The notes under the pieces are model-generated. The model saw only the letters and a list, made by a program, of their open reading frames with translations, was not told where the DNA came from and searched no databases. From Bacillota bacterium (lineage in GTDB: Bacteria > Bacillota > Limnochordia > DTU087): DNA of 43,307 nt. Positions 33,216-42,191 of this stretch are shown one piece after another; the stretch's first letter is position 1; each line of letters starts with the position of its first letter. Location: assembly GCA_012510855.1 (NCBI GenBank), contig JAAZHE010000001.1, positions 1 to 43,307 of the forward strand, written 5' to 3'. A program made the translations under genes and the position numbers.

Positions 33216-33951
33216 TCGCTATCGGCGACGGCGGGAAGAGCAGAATGGCAATGCGCCCTGGTTGACGACCTATGGGGACATGGTCACCCTGCTTCTGACC
33301 TTCTTCGTCTTGCTGTATTCGTTTTCAACAGTTGATGCTCAGAAATTCCAAAGCCTTATGATCGCACTGCAGGGGGCTTTGGGAGTTCTTCCCGGCGGCC
33401 AGACAGTGTCAGTGGTACCCACTCCCATTAGCAGTGAAATACCGTCAATTCCCCGGGAGGAGTTGGACCAGATTAGGGCCATCTACGAGCAGATGCAGAG
33501 TTTTGTTGCCATGGGAGAGCTTTCCGGTACTGTGGACTTAGTCTTGGAGGAAAGGGGCCTTGTGGTGAGGTTTGCCGAACGGGCATTCTTCGATCTGGGC
33601 AAGGCAGACCTTCGCCCCGATACTCTACCGGTTTTGGAAAAAGTTGCTGAGGTCTTGCGGCCGCTGCCCAATCACGTGCGGGTAGAAGGCCATACTGACA
33701 ATCTACCTATTAATACTCCCCGGTTCCCCTCCAACTGGGAGCTATCAACGGCGCGGGCAACAAGCGTAATTCGTTACTTGATCGAAGAGCAGGGCCTTGA
33801 TCCGGAACGGTTGTCTGCTGCAGGATACGGGGAGTACCGACCCGTTGATACCAACGATACCCCCGAGGGAAGGGCCCGTAATCGGCGGGTCGACCTTGTG
33901 ATCTTGCGTTTGGGACTCAGCAGTGCTGAGCCTCCCGGTGTGGAAGAATAG
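33208..33951 (+). CDS. motB: Flagellar motor stator protein MotB
   Basis: MotB anchors the stator to peptidoglycan. The 247-residue product has a basic N terminus, then WLTTYGDMVTLLLTFFVLLYSFST, one membrane helix with the ion-binding aspartate D24. A periplasmic linker/plug precedes the OmpA-like domain (residues about 130-240) with VRVEGHTDNLPI, NWELSTARATSVIRYLI, LSAAGYGEYRPV and NRRVDLVI. The ATG overlaps the motA end. The residues around D24 do not by themselves decide proton versus sodium use. Confidence 0.96.
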   Translation: MYNRYRRRREEQNGNAPWLTTYGDMVTLLLTFFVLLYSFSTVDAQKFQSLMIALQGALGVLPGGQTVSVVPTPISSEIPSIPREELDQIRAIYEQMQSFVAMGELSGTVDLVLEERGLVVRFAERAFFDLGKADLRPDTLPVLEKVAEVLRPLPNHVRVEGHTDNLPINTPRFPSNWELSTARATSVIRYLIEEQGLDPERLSAAGYGEYRPVDTNDTPEGRARNRRVDLVILRLGLSSAEPPGVEE

Positions 33952-34002
33952 CCCACAGCCCAGCTGGGGGAAATCCAGCTCCGGTCTAGATATAGCTTTG
34001 GA

Positions 34003-34022
34003 GACAAGGGTTGTCATTTTTT
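34003..34022 (+). terminator. Weak terminator-like hairpin between motB and fliL
   Basis: GACAA, loop GGG, TTGTC, then ATTTTTT: a short 5-bp stem followed by six Ts. A second stem, AGCTGG (33962-33967) with CCAGCT (33975-33980), precedes it. A partial terminator is possible, which would lower fliL-onward expression; the stem is short. Confidence 0.35.
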
Positions 34023-34041
34023 GGGTTGGGAGGATGTCCAG

Positions 34042-34503
34042 GTGGCGGAGAAGTTTGAGATCGACTTAAAGGTTATCATTATGGCAATTGCGTTGGTGGT
34101 TATTGCTGCTATGGGCAGCGCGTACATAACGTTCCTTGTGTTCTCCCGCTCGGCCAATGTTGCAGCCGGACAAGGACCGGTCGAAAAGAAGAGCTTTGGA
34201 CCCATCCACGAGATCGGCGAATTTACAGTCAATCTTATGGTACCGCCAGGCTTTGCGCCCCGCTTTGTGCGCACCGGAGTAGCTGTAGAGGTAAGCGACA
34301 AAAAGTGTCTAACGGAGCTGTCCGAACGGGAAGCCCAGGTTAGAGATGCTGTGATTAGCATTCTCCGCAGCAAGACCCACGATGACATAGCTGGGGCAAA
34401 AGGCATGGAGACACTGCGCCAAGAAATTGGTGCTGCCATTTCCGACCTGCTTCAAGGAGGAAAGGTGGTCAATGTCTTCTTTACTGACTTGGTTGTGCAG
34501 TAG
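34042..34503 (+). CDS. fliL: Flagellar basal body-associated protein FliL
   Basis: FliL is a single-pass membrane protein that surrounds and stabilises the stator. About 153 residues: short cytoplasmic start (AEKFEIDLK), membrane helix (about 11-35, VIIMAIALVVIAAMGSAYITFLVF), and the periplasmic SPFH-like domain with IGEFTVNLMVPPGFAPRFVRTGVAVEV, REAQVRDAVISILRSKTHDDIAGAKGMETLRQEI and VVNVFFTDLVVQ. GTG 34042 lies eight bases after GGGAGG; the in-frame TTG at 34021 overlaps a T tract. Confidence 0.95.
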   Translation: MAEKFEIDLKVIIMAIALVVIAAMGSAYITFLVFSRSANVAAGQGPVEKKSFGPIHEIGEFTVNLMVPPGFAPRFVRTGVAVEVSDKKCLTELSEREAQVRDAVISILRSKTHDDIAGAKGMETLRQEIGAAISDLLQGGKVVNVFFTDLVVQ

Positions 34504-34522
34504 TTAGGAGAGGGTGAGACCG

Positions 34523-35539
34523 TTGGTAAGGTCGGCATTAGTGCAGCCGGGTGGCGAGGATCAACTGAGATTTACCGGCATGGCAGTCATGGACGGAGAT
34601 GTTGCAATCTTCAACGAGCTGGCCAAGGCAGTAACCATGGCGGTTGAGCCGCGTCTGAGGGAGGCCCTGCAGAGAGAAGTTCTGGCCGACGCCTCCGGTC
34701 TGCGGTTCATAAAAAGTCCCTTTGAAGAAGAAAAAACGTCGATGAACCTCTGGCAGACACAGCTGACAGGTGATATTCAAGAAGTAATCCTTGTGAGGAT
34801 GCCAGAGGGTCACGGCCAGTACTTGGCAACTGCCGGGATGCTTCCTGGGAATACCGCATCCCTTACTACTCTACTCAACGGATGGATGAATATGTGGTTC
34901 GCCACCGTTGGCCAGCTCGTAGGATGGGAGCTGGAGGCACATACCCTTTACTTGGAGAAGACGCCCAAGGTCTATGAAGATGTACTGCCTTGGGCCCGTC
35001 AGGAGTTGACTGCGGTACTTACTACAGGATGGACTTTTGCCGACGGCGGCGTGGTGCTGCTGGAGTACTGGCTGCCTTTTTACTTAGTGCGGGATATCGC
35101 CCAGCAGCTCTATCGGGTGGAAAAAGTGCAGGAACATGGCGCACCTCGAAGCATCCGGGAAGGGATAGTGAGGGCCTATCGCCCGGAGAAGACAACCAGA
35201 ACTGGATTTGCCCCTGTGCTGCCGGTTGAATTTACCCCTTTGGAGGAGCGACCCACTAAAGATAAAGGTGCGGATATTACACTGGTGGGTGACGTTGTTT
35301 TGGGCATGGCAGTTGAGTTGGGCAAAACGGAGTTGAAAATTGGGGAGCTCCTTGATCTCAAGGTCGGGGAAATTGTCTTGCTGGGTAAGATGGCTGGCGA
35401 GCCCATGGACCTGACATTGAACGGCCACTACATTGCCCGAGGGGAAGTCTTGGTTCTAGATGACCGCTTGGGGATTCGCATTAGTGAGATTATCAGTCCC
35501 GCCGACCGGCTGGAACGTGCCCAGATAGGTGGTGCCTAA
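34523..35539 (+). CDS. fliY: FliY-like motor switch protein (CheC-like region fused to FliN/SpoA domain)
   Basis: About 338 residues. The C terminus (about 255-325) is a clear FliN/SpoA domain: ITLVGDVVLGMAVELGKTELKIGELLDLKVGEIVLLGKMAGEPMDLTLNG and IARGEVLVLDDRLGIRISEI. The first 210 residues look like a divergent CheC/FliM-type alpha-beta domain (AIFNELAKAVTMAVE; SLTTLLNGWMNMWFATVGQLVG), where the phosphatase D-x3-E-x2-N motif appears degraded. The CheY-binding peptide (LSQxEIDALL) that starts FliM and FliY is absent. fliM and cheY are missing around it, so this protein may provide the whole FliM/FliN function. TTG 34523 follows GGAGAGGG at eight bases; GTG 34514 is the alternative. Confidence 0.82.
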   Translation: MVRSALVQPGGEDQLRFTGMAVMDGDVAIFNELAKAVTMAVEPRLREALQREVLADASGLRFIKSPFEEEKTSMNLWQTQLTGDIQEVILVRMPEGHGQYLATAGMLPGNTASLTTLLNGWMNMWFATVGQLVGWELEAHTLYLEKTPKVYEDVLPWARQELTAVLTTGWTFADGGVVLLEYWLPFYLVRDIAQQLYRVEKVQEHGAPRSIREGIVRAYRPEKTTRTGFAPVLPVEFTPLEERPTKDKGADITLVGDVVLGMAVELGKTELKIGELLDLKVGEIVLLGKMAGEPMDLTLNGHYIARGEVLVLDDRLGIRISEIISPADRLERAQIGGA

Positions 35540-35542
35540 AGG

Positions 35543-35935
35543 GTGGCAGAGATAGAACCCTTGAGCAGCTGGGATCTGGTTTTATATGCATCCAGGGTAC
35601 TCCTGGCACTGGTGGTAGTTGTACCCCTTTTATACTGCGGGCTGCGCCTATTGGGCCGTAGGGTCACTGTGAACCGCAGTATCAAAGGCCACATTGAGAT
35701 CTTGGATGTCCTGCACCTAGGTGGAGGTAATCAACTGCTGCTGGCCAGGATAGCCGCTAGGGTGCTGCTTTTGGCCGTCAGTAAGGACAGGGTTTCCCTC
35801 TTGTGGGAGGGATCTCAAGAGGAGTTTGATTGCCAGGAACGCCCGGCAGAGGAAAGACTAGCACCTGATTTGCGGCATTGGATTGAGCGATGGCGAAGAG
35901 GACAACGGGGAGATGGGCAGGGTGACGATGACTAA
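35543..35935 (+). CDS. fliO: Flagellar biosynthetic protein FliO
   Basis: FliO assists assembly of the FliP export channel. The 130-residue product has one membrane helix (about residues 13-35, [25 protein letters not shown]) and a short cytoplasmic domain with the FliO-like pattern [38 protein letters not shown], then a charged tail. It begins three bases after the FliY-like gene without a clear ribosome site, so coupling is likely, and overlaps fliP by eight bases. Sequence conservation in FliO is low; position supports the call. Confidence 0.88.
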   Translation: MAEIEPLSSWDLVLYASRVLLALVVVVPLLYCGLRLLGRRVTVNRSIKGHIEILDVLHLGGGNQLLLARIAARVLLLAVSKDRVSLLWEGSQEEFDCQERPAEERLAPDLRHWIERWRRGQRGDGQGDDD

Positions 35936-36698
35936 ACCTACAAGGCGATGGCTTTCTCTTGCTATACTAGCAGCTTTATTTCTTTTTATGTGGTCTATCT
36001 CGGCGGAGGCTCAAGTTGCGCCGATACTGCCAAGGATCAGCATTGGAGTAGAGCCTGCGGAGGATCCCGAGGACATAGCCATCAGCCTGCAGATTCTGGT
36101 GCTCTTGACAATTCTAGCCCTGGCACCCGCGATTCTGATTATGATGACCTCCTTCACCCGTATAGTCGTTGTCCTGTCCTTTGTCCGCAATGCCTTGGCT
36201 ACACAGCAAATGCCTCCCAACCAAGTGCTAATTGGACTGGCCCTTTTCCTGACTTTTTATGTCATGGCACCGACTTGGCAGGCCATCAACGACACAGCTT
36301 TACAGCCATATATGCAGGGAGAGATCACCCAGATGGAAGCCCTGGAAAGGGCTTTGGAACCAACCCGGGAGTTCATGTTCAAGAATACCCGGGAAAAGGA
36401 TCTAGAGCTGTTTGTGAGCCTTTCCAGAACACCGAGACCGGCTGATCCCAGTGAGGTCCCAACCCATGTGCTGATACCGGCGTTTGTGATCAGTGAGCTG
36501 AAAACAGCCTTTCAGCTGGGATTTGTCATTTTTGTACCCTTCCTGGTCATTGACCTAATCGTGGCCAGTGTACTGATGTCCATGGGAATGCTGATGCTGC
36601 CGCCGGTCATGATTTCACTTCCATTTAAGATACTCTTGTTTGTTATGGTAGACGGCTGGCACTTGGTAGTAAGATCGCTTCTTCTAAGTTATCGTTAG
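35928..36698 (+). CDS. fliP: Flagellar export gate protein FliP
   Basis: FliP is the main pore subunit of the flagellar type III gate. About 256 residues, with a cleavable signal peptide ([24 protein letters not shown]) as in other FliP. Motifs: [51 protein letters not shown], then the periplasmic region, [47 protein letters not shown] and [14 protein letters not shown], all typical. ATG 35928 is preceded by CAGGGTG five bases away; a longer reading frame would run well into fliO. Confidence 0.97.
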   Translation: MTKPTRRWLSLAILAALFLFMWSISAEAQVAPILPRISIGVEPAEDPEDIAISLQILVLLTILALAPAILIMMTSFTRIVVVLSFVRNALATQQMPPNQVLIGLALFLTFYVMAPTWQAINDTALQPYMQGEITQMEALERALEPTREFMFKNTREKDLELFVSLSRTPRPADPSEVPTHVLIPAFVISELKTAFQLGFVIFVPFLVIDLIVASVLMSMGMLMLPPVMISLPFKILLFVMVDGWHLVVRSLLLSYR

Positions 36699-36742
36699 GA
36701 AGAGACCTACGGCAAGGATAGAAGTGAAGGAGGCACTTGGCC

Positions 36743-37012
36743 TTGACTGAGCTCACCATCATGAAAATCGCCCGTGAAGCTTTGATGACTGTCCTTATGG
36801 TAGCAGGCCCTGTGTTGATCTTGAGCTTGCTGGTTGGGCTGTTGATCAGTATTTTTCAGGCCACGACCCAGATTCAAGAACAGACGCTGGCCTTTGTGCC
36901 CAAGATCTTGACAGTCTTAGGAGCCACCGTCCTTTTGGGCCCATGGATGTTGCGGATCATGATTGACTTCACTAACCGTCTCTTTGCCAATATGAATCAG
37001 TTCATTGGGTAG
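36743..37012 (+). CDS. fliQ: Flagellar export gate protein FliQ
   Basis: FliQ is a two-helix component of the export gate. 89 residues, exactly the family length, from TTG 36743, which lies nine bases after AAGGAGG; an in-frame TTG at 36737 is only three bases from it. Motifs include REALMTVLMVAGPVLILSLLVGLLISIFQATTQIQEQTLAFVPKI and LLGPWMLRIMIDFTNRLF. Overlap of the region with fliR start suggests coupling. Confidence 0.96.
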   Translation: MTELTIMKIAREALMTVLMVAGPVLILSLLVGLLISIFQATTQIQEQTLAFVPKILTVLGATVLLGPWMLRIMIDFTNRLFANMNQFIG

Positions 37013-37022
37013 GTTAGCACTC

Positions 37023-37793
37023 ATGGATGACCTCATGCTCTACCTGATCGGTTTTTTTCCTGTACTGGTGCGGGTATCAGGGCTGGTGATGGCAGCGCCA
37101 ATCATAGGGGGAAGGGGAGTTCCGCACCAAGTCAGAGTCGCACTGACCTTTGTCACGGCTTTGCTCTTGTACCCTAGTTTGTCTGTTCCACCGGTCCCGT
37201 CCACGGTACTATCCTATTTTGCCGTTATCATCAGGGAGCTTTTGGTAGGATTAGGACTTGGTTTTTCTGTAACCCTGGTCTTTTCCGCCATTTACTTGGC
37301 TGGCCAGCTCATTGATGTGCCCATGGGTTTTGGGATGGTAAACGTAGTTGATCCCCAAAGCGGAACACAGGTGCCGATTCTGGCCCAGTTTCAATACATT
37401 TTGGCGGCCTTAATTTTCTTCAGTGTCGGAGGGCATCATGCTCTCTTACAGGCCCTTGCGGCAAGTTTTGCTCTAATTCCCATAGGGAGTGGACTTCCCA
37501 AGGGGAGTCTGGCAGGAGTTGTAGTGCAGATTTTTGCCAGTATGTTCTATCTCGGTGTCAGATTAAGCCTACCCTTGGTCGCGGGTTTAGTCTTGACTGA
37601 TGTGGCCCTCGGCATCATCGCCAGGGCGGTGCCCCAGGTAAATGTATTCATGCTGGAGTTTCCCGCCAAGATCTTGCTGGGGCTCTTGCTACTCTTGGCA
37701 CTACTTCCCGGCTATATATCAGTCCTTGCTAGGATTTTCGGCACCCAGGGGGAACTTGCCCGGGTTCTTGAGACTTTCATAGCCAGTTTCTGA
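37023..37793 (+). CDS. fliR: Flagellar export gate protein FliR
   Basis: FliR completes the FliPQR channel. About 256 residues with six or so hydrophobic segments. Motifs: RVSGLVMAAPIIGGRGVPHQVRVAL, ELLVGLGLGFSVTLVFSAIYLAGQLIDVPMGFGMVNVVDPQSGTQVPILAQF, FYLGVRLSLPLVAGLVLTDVALGIIARAVPQVNVFMLEFPAKILLGL. ATG 37023 follows a TAGG-type site and is 10 bases after the fliQ stop; longer frames overlap fliQ. flhB is separate (not fused to fliR as in some clostridia). Confidence 0.96.
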   Translation: MDDLMLYLIGFFPVLVRVSGLVMAAPIIGGRGVPHQVRVALTFVTALLLYPSLSVPPVPSTVLSYFAVIIRELLVGLGLGFSVTLVFSAIYLAGQLIDVPMGFGMVNVVDPQSGTQVPILAQFQYILAALIFFSVGGHHALLQALAASFALIPIGSGLPKGSLAGVVVQIFASMFYLGVRLSLPLVAGLVLTDVALGIIARAVPQVNVFMLEFPAKILLGLLLLLALLPGYISVLARIFGTQGELARVLETFIASF

Positions 37794-37809
37794 GTACGGA
37801 GCGAGTACG

Positions 37810-38883
37810 ATGCTTGATTACGGAATTAACCTGCAGCTGTTTGCAGATGGCAAAACGGAGCCGGCTACACCACGTCGGCGAGAAGAAGCAAGGAAAAAGG
37901 GGCAAGTAGCTAAGAGCCAAGAGCTCAACACCGCGTTGCTGCTCCTCGGAATAGCACTCCTTGTGGGGATCAGCGGGGAGTGGGCTTTAGCTAGACTTGC
38001 GGTTTTTGTGCGCCAAGTACTGGGTGACGGCTTGGGCAGGGTGGAGTTCTCCTTGGCAGGCATCCAGGGGCTCCAGAGCCAAGCTGTTTTGTGTATTGTA
38101 GTTGTCGCCGGCCCGGTTATGGGTACAGCCCTGGTCCTGGGATTATTTAGCCAGTTCCTTCAAGTAGGTTTTAATTTCACAACTGAACCCCTTACGCCGC
38201 AATTTGCGAGGATAAACCCAGTGGAGGGAGCTAAGCGAATTTTTTCCAAGCGGGCCTTTGTGGAGCTTCTCAAGGCTTGCCTCAAGATTACTATCGTTGC
38301 CTTTGTTGCCTATTCCGCCATCGGCAAGGATCTAAACAGGCTTCAGGCACTGCTATGGGTTGAACCAGTGCAGGCGGCGGCATTCACTATGGAGGGGGTC
38401 CGAAGAATTGGGCTGTGGACCGGCTGCTGCCTCTTGGCCCTCGCCGGCATTGATTATCTCTACCAGCGATGGGAATACGAAGAGAGCTTGAAAATGAGTG
38501 TGCAGGATATCAAGGACGAACTCAAGGAAACCGAAGGGGATCCCCAGATCCGCTCTGCCATTCGGGCTCGCCAACGGCAGCTTGCCAACAGCCGGATGAT
38601 GCAGGCAGTGCCCACCGCAGATGTAGTGGTTACCAACCCCACCCATTTTGCGGTTGCCCTCAAATATGACGCAAGGAGTATGGCTGCCCCAACAGTAGTG
38701 GCCAAGGGGGCAGATTTCTTAGCCGCCCGGATTAGAGAGATAGCTAGAGAAAACGATGTTCCCATCGTTGAAAACCCTCCCCTGGCCAAGGCTTTGTACG
38801 ATGCCGTGCCTGTGGGACGGGAAATACCGGCCGATCTATATCAGGCCGTGGCTGAAGTCTTAGCTTATGTCTATCGGCTATAG
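37810..38883 (+). CDS. flhB: Flagellar export switch protein FlhB
   Basis: FlhB controls the switch from rod/hook to filament substrates. 357 residues. The N terminus has the diagnostic LQLFADGKTEPATPRRREEARKKGQVAKS, followed by four membrane helices and the SSKALVEL-like FSKRAFVELLKACLK. The cytoplasmic domain contains DIKDELKETEGDP and the self-cleavage site NPTH (cut after N276) in VVTNPTHFAVALKY. The C-terminal tail is short. It works with FliK, encoded about 8 kb upstream. The ATG follows a CGGAG purine stretch. Confidence 0.97.
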   Translation: MLDYGINLQLFADGKTEPATPRRREEARKKGQVAKSQELNTALLLLGIALLVGISGEWALARLAVFVRQVLGDGLGRVEFSLAGIQGLQSQAVLCIVVVAGPVMGTALVLGLFSQFLQVGFNFTTEPLTPQFARINPVEGAKRIFSKRAFVELLKACLKITIVAFVAYSAIGKDLNRLQALLWVEPVQAAAFTMEGVRRIGLWTGCCLLALAGIDYLYQRWEYEESLKMSVQDIKDELKETEGDPQIRSAIRARQRQLANSRMMQAVPTADVVVTNPTHFAVALKYDARSMAAPTVVAKGADFLAARIREIARENDVPIVENPPLAKALYDAVPVGREIPADLYQAVAEVLAYVYRL

Positions 38884-38917
38884 GTTTTTTCGACGGCGGT
38901 AGAAAGGAGGTCCGAAA

Positions 38918-41005
38918 ATGGCTACCAGCATACCCCGGCAGCGGGCACTTCAGGGATTGGCGTTGGGCAATGATCTTATCGTTGTGCTGGGTGTCATATT
39001 AATCATCGTCATGATGGTGCTGCCGCTGCCACCCTTGATGCTGGATATTCTGCTGGCGGTGAACATCAGCTTGTCATTGCTCATTCTGCTTCTTACTATG
39101 AACGTCAATGAGCCGCTGCAGCTGTCGGTATTTCCTTCCCTGCTGCTGGTTGCGACCCTATTTCGTTTGGCCCTTAGCGTATCGTCAACCCGGCTAATCC
39201 TTCTCCGCGGCTATGCTGGCAGGATCATCGAGGCCTTCGGAAATTTCGTTGTTGGCGGTAATTACGTAGTGGGATTCGTGATCTTCTTAATCCTGGTGGT
39301 AGTTCAGTTTCTAGTCATCACCAAGGGCGCAGAGCGGGTTGCTGAAGTTGCCGCCAGGTTTACCCTCGATGCCATGCCGGGGAAACAGATGAGTGTCGAT
39401 GCCGATCTCAACGCCGGCCTGATTACCGATGAGGAGGCCAGGCGGCGTCGGCGGGATATTGCTAGAGAGGCAGACTTTTATGGAGCCATGGATGGAGCCA
39501 GTAAGTTTATTAAGGGTGATGCCATCGCCGGGATTATCATCGTGGTCATCGATATTCTGGGAGGTTTGGTAATCGGTGTTATCCAGCAAGGTATGGCCCT
39601 GGCGGACGCCCTACAGCGTTATACCCTTTTAACAGTCGGTGACGGATTAGTTACCCAGGTCCCGGCCCTGCTCATTTCCACCGCGACTGGAATCATCATC
39701 ACCCGGGCTGCATCGGAAAGCAGTCTGGGCACTGAGATGAGCCAGCAGCTTTTGTCTGAGCCTAAGACCCTAAAGATAGCCGCAGGGGTCATGCTCCTTT
39801 TTGCCTTGGTACCCGGCCTACCCGTGATACCCTTTATGGTGCTTAGTGGAGCCACCGGCGGTCTAGCATACACCTTGGATCGGTGGAAAGCAGCCCAAGT
39901 TCAGATGGAGCAGCAGGAGGCTGAGGAGCGGGAAATTGAGGAGACCAGGCGGCCGGAGAATGTCTTAAATTATCTCCAGTTGGATCGGATTGAGCTGGAA
40001 ATCGGTTATGGGTTAATCCCCTTGGTGGATGCCGAGCAAGATGGAGATCTTTTAGAGAGGATCACACTTATTCGCAGGCAGATGGCCATGGAACTAGGTT
40101 TGGTAATCCCACCCGTAAGGATTCGGGATAACCTGCAGCTTGCTCCCGGCGCCTATTCCATTAAGATTAAAGGGGTTGAGGTGGGCAAGGGTGAGCTGAT
40201 GCTCAATCACTACCTCTGCATGGACTCCGGAGCAGTAACGGAACCGGTGGAAGGCATAGAGACTAGAGAACCGGCCTTTGGACTCCCAGCCCTTTGGGTA
40301 TCAGCATCCAGGAGGCAGGAGGCAGAGGTTGCCGGTTACACAGTTGTGGACCCACCTTCGGTGCTGGCGACTCATCTGACGGAACTCATCAGGCGGCATG
40401 CCCATGAACTTGTGGGACGCCAAGAGGTGAAACTGCTTCTGGATGGTTTGAAGGAAGACTACGGTGCTGTTGTGGATGAGTTGGTGCCCAATCTCCTCAC
40501 TTTGGGAGAGATTCAGAAAGTACTTCAGAATTTGCTCAAGGAGAATGTATCCATTCGGGACCCGGTCACCATTTTGGAGTGTCTAGCTGACTACGCACCC
40601 CTGACCAAGGATACCGATGTATTGACTGAATACGTGAGGGAAGCCCTGGCTCGACAGATTTCCCAAAGTCACATGGGAGATAGGGGCTTTATACCAGCAA
40701 TAACCCTAGATCCCGCCATTGAAGACCTAATTGCCGCTGGCATCCAGCATACCGAGCGGGGAACCTTTGTCAACATCGATCCCAAGGACGCCGGCCGTCT
40801 GCTCGATGAGCTTGCCAAGACGTGGGAAAAAGCTTCTGCGGCCGGTCACCAGCCGGTAGTCCTTTGTTCTCCGCAAGTCCGTTTAGCCCTGCGGCGGCTG
40901 ACTGAACGGGCTTTACCGTCTCTGCCGATTTTATCGTATAACGAGATTGCGGCTGATGCATCAGTGCAGGCAGTTGGGATGGTGACATGGCATCATGAGA
41001 GTTAA
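38918..41005 (+). CDS. flhA: Flagellar export gate protein FlhA
   Basis: FlhA forms the nonameric export gate that docks chaperone-substrate complexes. 695 residues, with eight membrane helices in the first half. The FHIPEP-family loop has ARFTLDAMPGKQMSVDADLNAGLI and AREADFYGAMDGASKFIKGDAIAGIII. The C-terminal domain has RIELEIGYGLIPLVD, VRIRDNLQLAPGAYSIKIKG and the LAKTWEKASAAGHQPVVLCSPQVR ending. The ATG follows AAAGGAGG. The stop overlaps flhF by 11 bases. Confidence 0.98.
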   Translation: MATSIPRQRALQGLALGNDLIVVLGVILIIVMMVLPLPPLMLDILLAVNISLSLLILLLTMNVNEPLQLSVFPSLLLVATLFRLALSVSSTRLILLRGYAGRIIEAFGNFVVGGNYVVGFVIFLILVVVQFLVITKGAERVAEVAARFTLDAMPGKQMSVDADLNAGLITDEEARRRRRDIAREADFYGAMDGASKFIKGDAIAGIIIVVIDILGGLVIGVIQQGMALADALQRYTLLTVGDGLVTQVPALLISTATGIIITRAASESSLGTEMSQQLLSEPKTLKIAAGVMLLFALVPGLPVIPFMVLSGATGGLAYTLDRWKAAQVQMEQQEAEEREIEETRRPENVLNYLQLDRIELEIGYGLIPLVDAEQDGDLLERITLIRRQMAMELGLVIPPVRIRDNLQLAPGAYSIKIKGVEVGKGELMLNHYLCMDSGAVTEPVEGIETREPAFGLPALWVSASRRQEAEVAGYTVVDPPSVLATHLTELIRRHAHELVGRQEVKLLLDGLKEDYGAVVDELVPNLLTLGEIQKVLQNLLKENVSIRDPVTILECLADYAPLTKDTDVLTEYVREALARQISQSHMGDRGFIPAITLDPAIEDLIAAGIQHTERGTFVNIDPKDAGRLLDELAKTWEKASAAGHQPVVLCSPQVRLALRRLTERALPSLPILSYNEIAADASVQAVGMVTWHHES

Positions 41006-42191
41006 GAAGTTTGTCGGTACCACTATGCATGAGGCGATTGCCCAGATGCGGGAGGAATTTGGGCGGGATGCAGTGATCCTCGATACCCGGCTCACCAGGC
41101 GGCGGGGAATCCTGGGGCTTTTCGGCCAAAAATACGTAGAGGTAACCGCCGCCCTGGATACAAGAACCTCAGGTCGCAAAGGACCTATGCCGTCACCTGG
41201 TGATAATCAGGTGAGTAGCGGTACAACCAAGATCGCCAATGGCAAAAAAAGGGATCCTAGTCTCACACCCTCGGCTGGTCAGGAGTCTTCTGTCAGCATG
41301 CCCGCCCAACTGGCATGGCGTTTATACCAAGATGCCCTCAAGCTGGAGAAGGTGAGCGGCGGAAAACCTGCCGGGGAAGCAGCCAGCGGCAGCATGATGG
41401 AGTCTTGGCCTGAGCAGGTCAAGGAGCTTCATCGCCGGCTTGTGGACAATGGTGTAGAGGGACGGTTAGCTGCAGCCATCCTCCAGTCTGTGTGGCAGGA
41501 GCTGACGCAGGAGCCCATGGACGCTGCCAAGCTCTTGGCAAGAACCAAGGAACGAGTGGCAGCTATGGTTCGCTGTGTCCCTCCCTGGGACCTATCTAGC
41601 TCTACACCGAAAGTGGCAGCCCTCATCGGCCCCACCGGCGTGGGTAAGACCACAACCTTAGCAAAGATTGCTGCCAACTACAGTCTGATAGCCGGCGCAG
41701 ATGTGGGACTGATTACCCTCGATACCTATCGCATTGCTGCAGCGGAACAGCTGCGGGTCTACAGCCAGATTATCGGGATTCCCCTTAGGGTGGCGACCCG
41801 ACCCGAGGAAATAGAAGAAGCGATCCAAAGTTGGTCCGATAAAGACCTGATATTGATCGATACTGCCGGCAGTAGTCCCCGAGACGATGAACGTCTGGAA
41901 GAAATGGAGGCGGTACTGGCCTCCATCGATGGGATCGAGCGTCACTTGGTGTTCAGTGCCACCACGAGCTACCGGGACTTAGCCAGCATGATCCGCCGTT
42001 TTTCAGATGTCGGGTTTGACCGTCTGATCGCTACCAAGCTCGATGAGACTACCTGCCACGGAAGCTTGTTGACAGCCTACGCCCTGGCCCGTCGCCCCTT
42101 TTCCTTTCTTACCGACGGCCAAAGCGTGCCGGAGTGTATTCGGGTGGCTGAGGCTGAACATCTATCAGACTTGATATTGGGGGATGCTTAA
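40995..42191 (+). CDS. flhF: Flagellar SRP-like GTPase FlhF
   Basis: FlhF sets flagellar position and assembly at the membrane and belongs to the SRP GTPase family. 398 residues. The basic B domain (MRVKKFVGTTMHEAIAQMREEFGRDAVILDTR) is followed by an N domain and the G domain: G1 [33 protein letters not shown]3 IDTAGSS, G4 TKLDETTCHGS and PFSFLTDGQSVPECI. All nucleotide-binding motifs look intact. It overlaps flhA and abuts flhG, its usual partner. Confidence 0.97.
   Translation: MRVKKFVGTTMHEAIAQMREEFGRDAVILDTRLTRRRGILGLFGQKYVEVTAALDTRTSGRKGPMPSPGDNQVSSGTTKIANGKKRDPSLTPSAGQESSVSMPAQLAWRLYQDALKLEKVSGGKPAGEAASGSMMESWPEQVKELHRRLVDNGVEGRLAAAILQSVWQELTQEPMDAAKLLARTKERVAAMVRCVPPWDLSSSTPKVAALIGPTGVGKTTTLAKIAANYSLIAGADVGLITLDTYRIAAAEQLRVYSQIIGIPLRVATRPEEIEEAIQSWSDKDLILIDTAGSSPRDDERLEEMEAVLASIDGIERHLVFSATTSYRDLASMIRRFSDVGFDRLIATKLDETTCHGSLLTAYALARRPFSFLTDGQSVPECIRVAEAEHLSDLILGDA

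Noticed and set aside
34523-35539. Calling the gene after fliL fliM
   Set aside because: The SpoA domain ends in the FliN-type pattern (IARGEVLVLDDRLGIRI) and not the FliM type, and the FliM N-terminal peptide is absent, so FliY-like is the better label.
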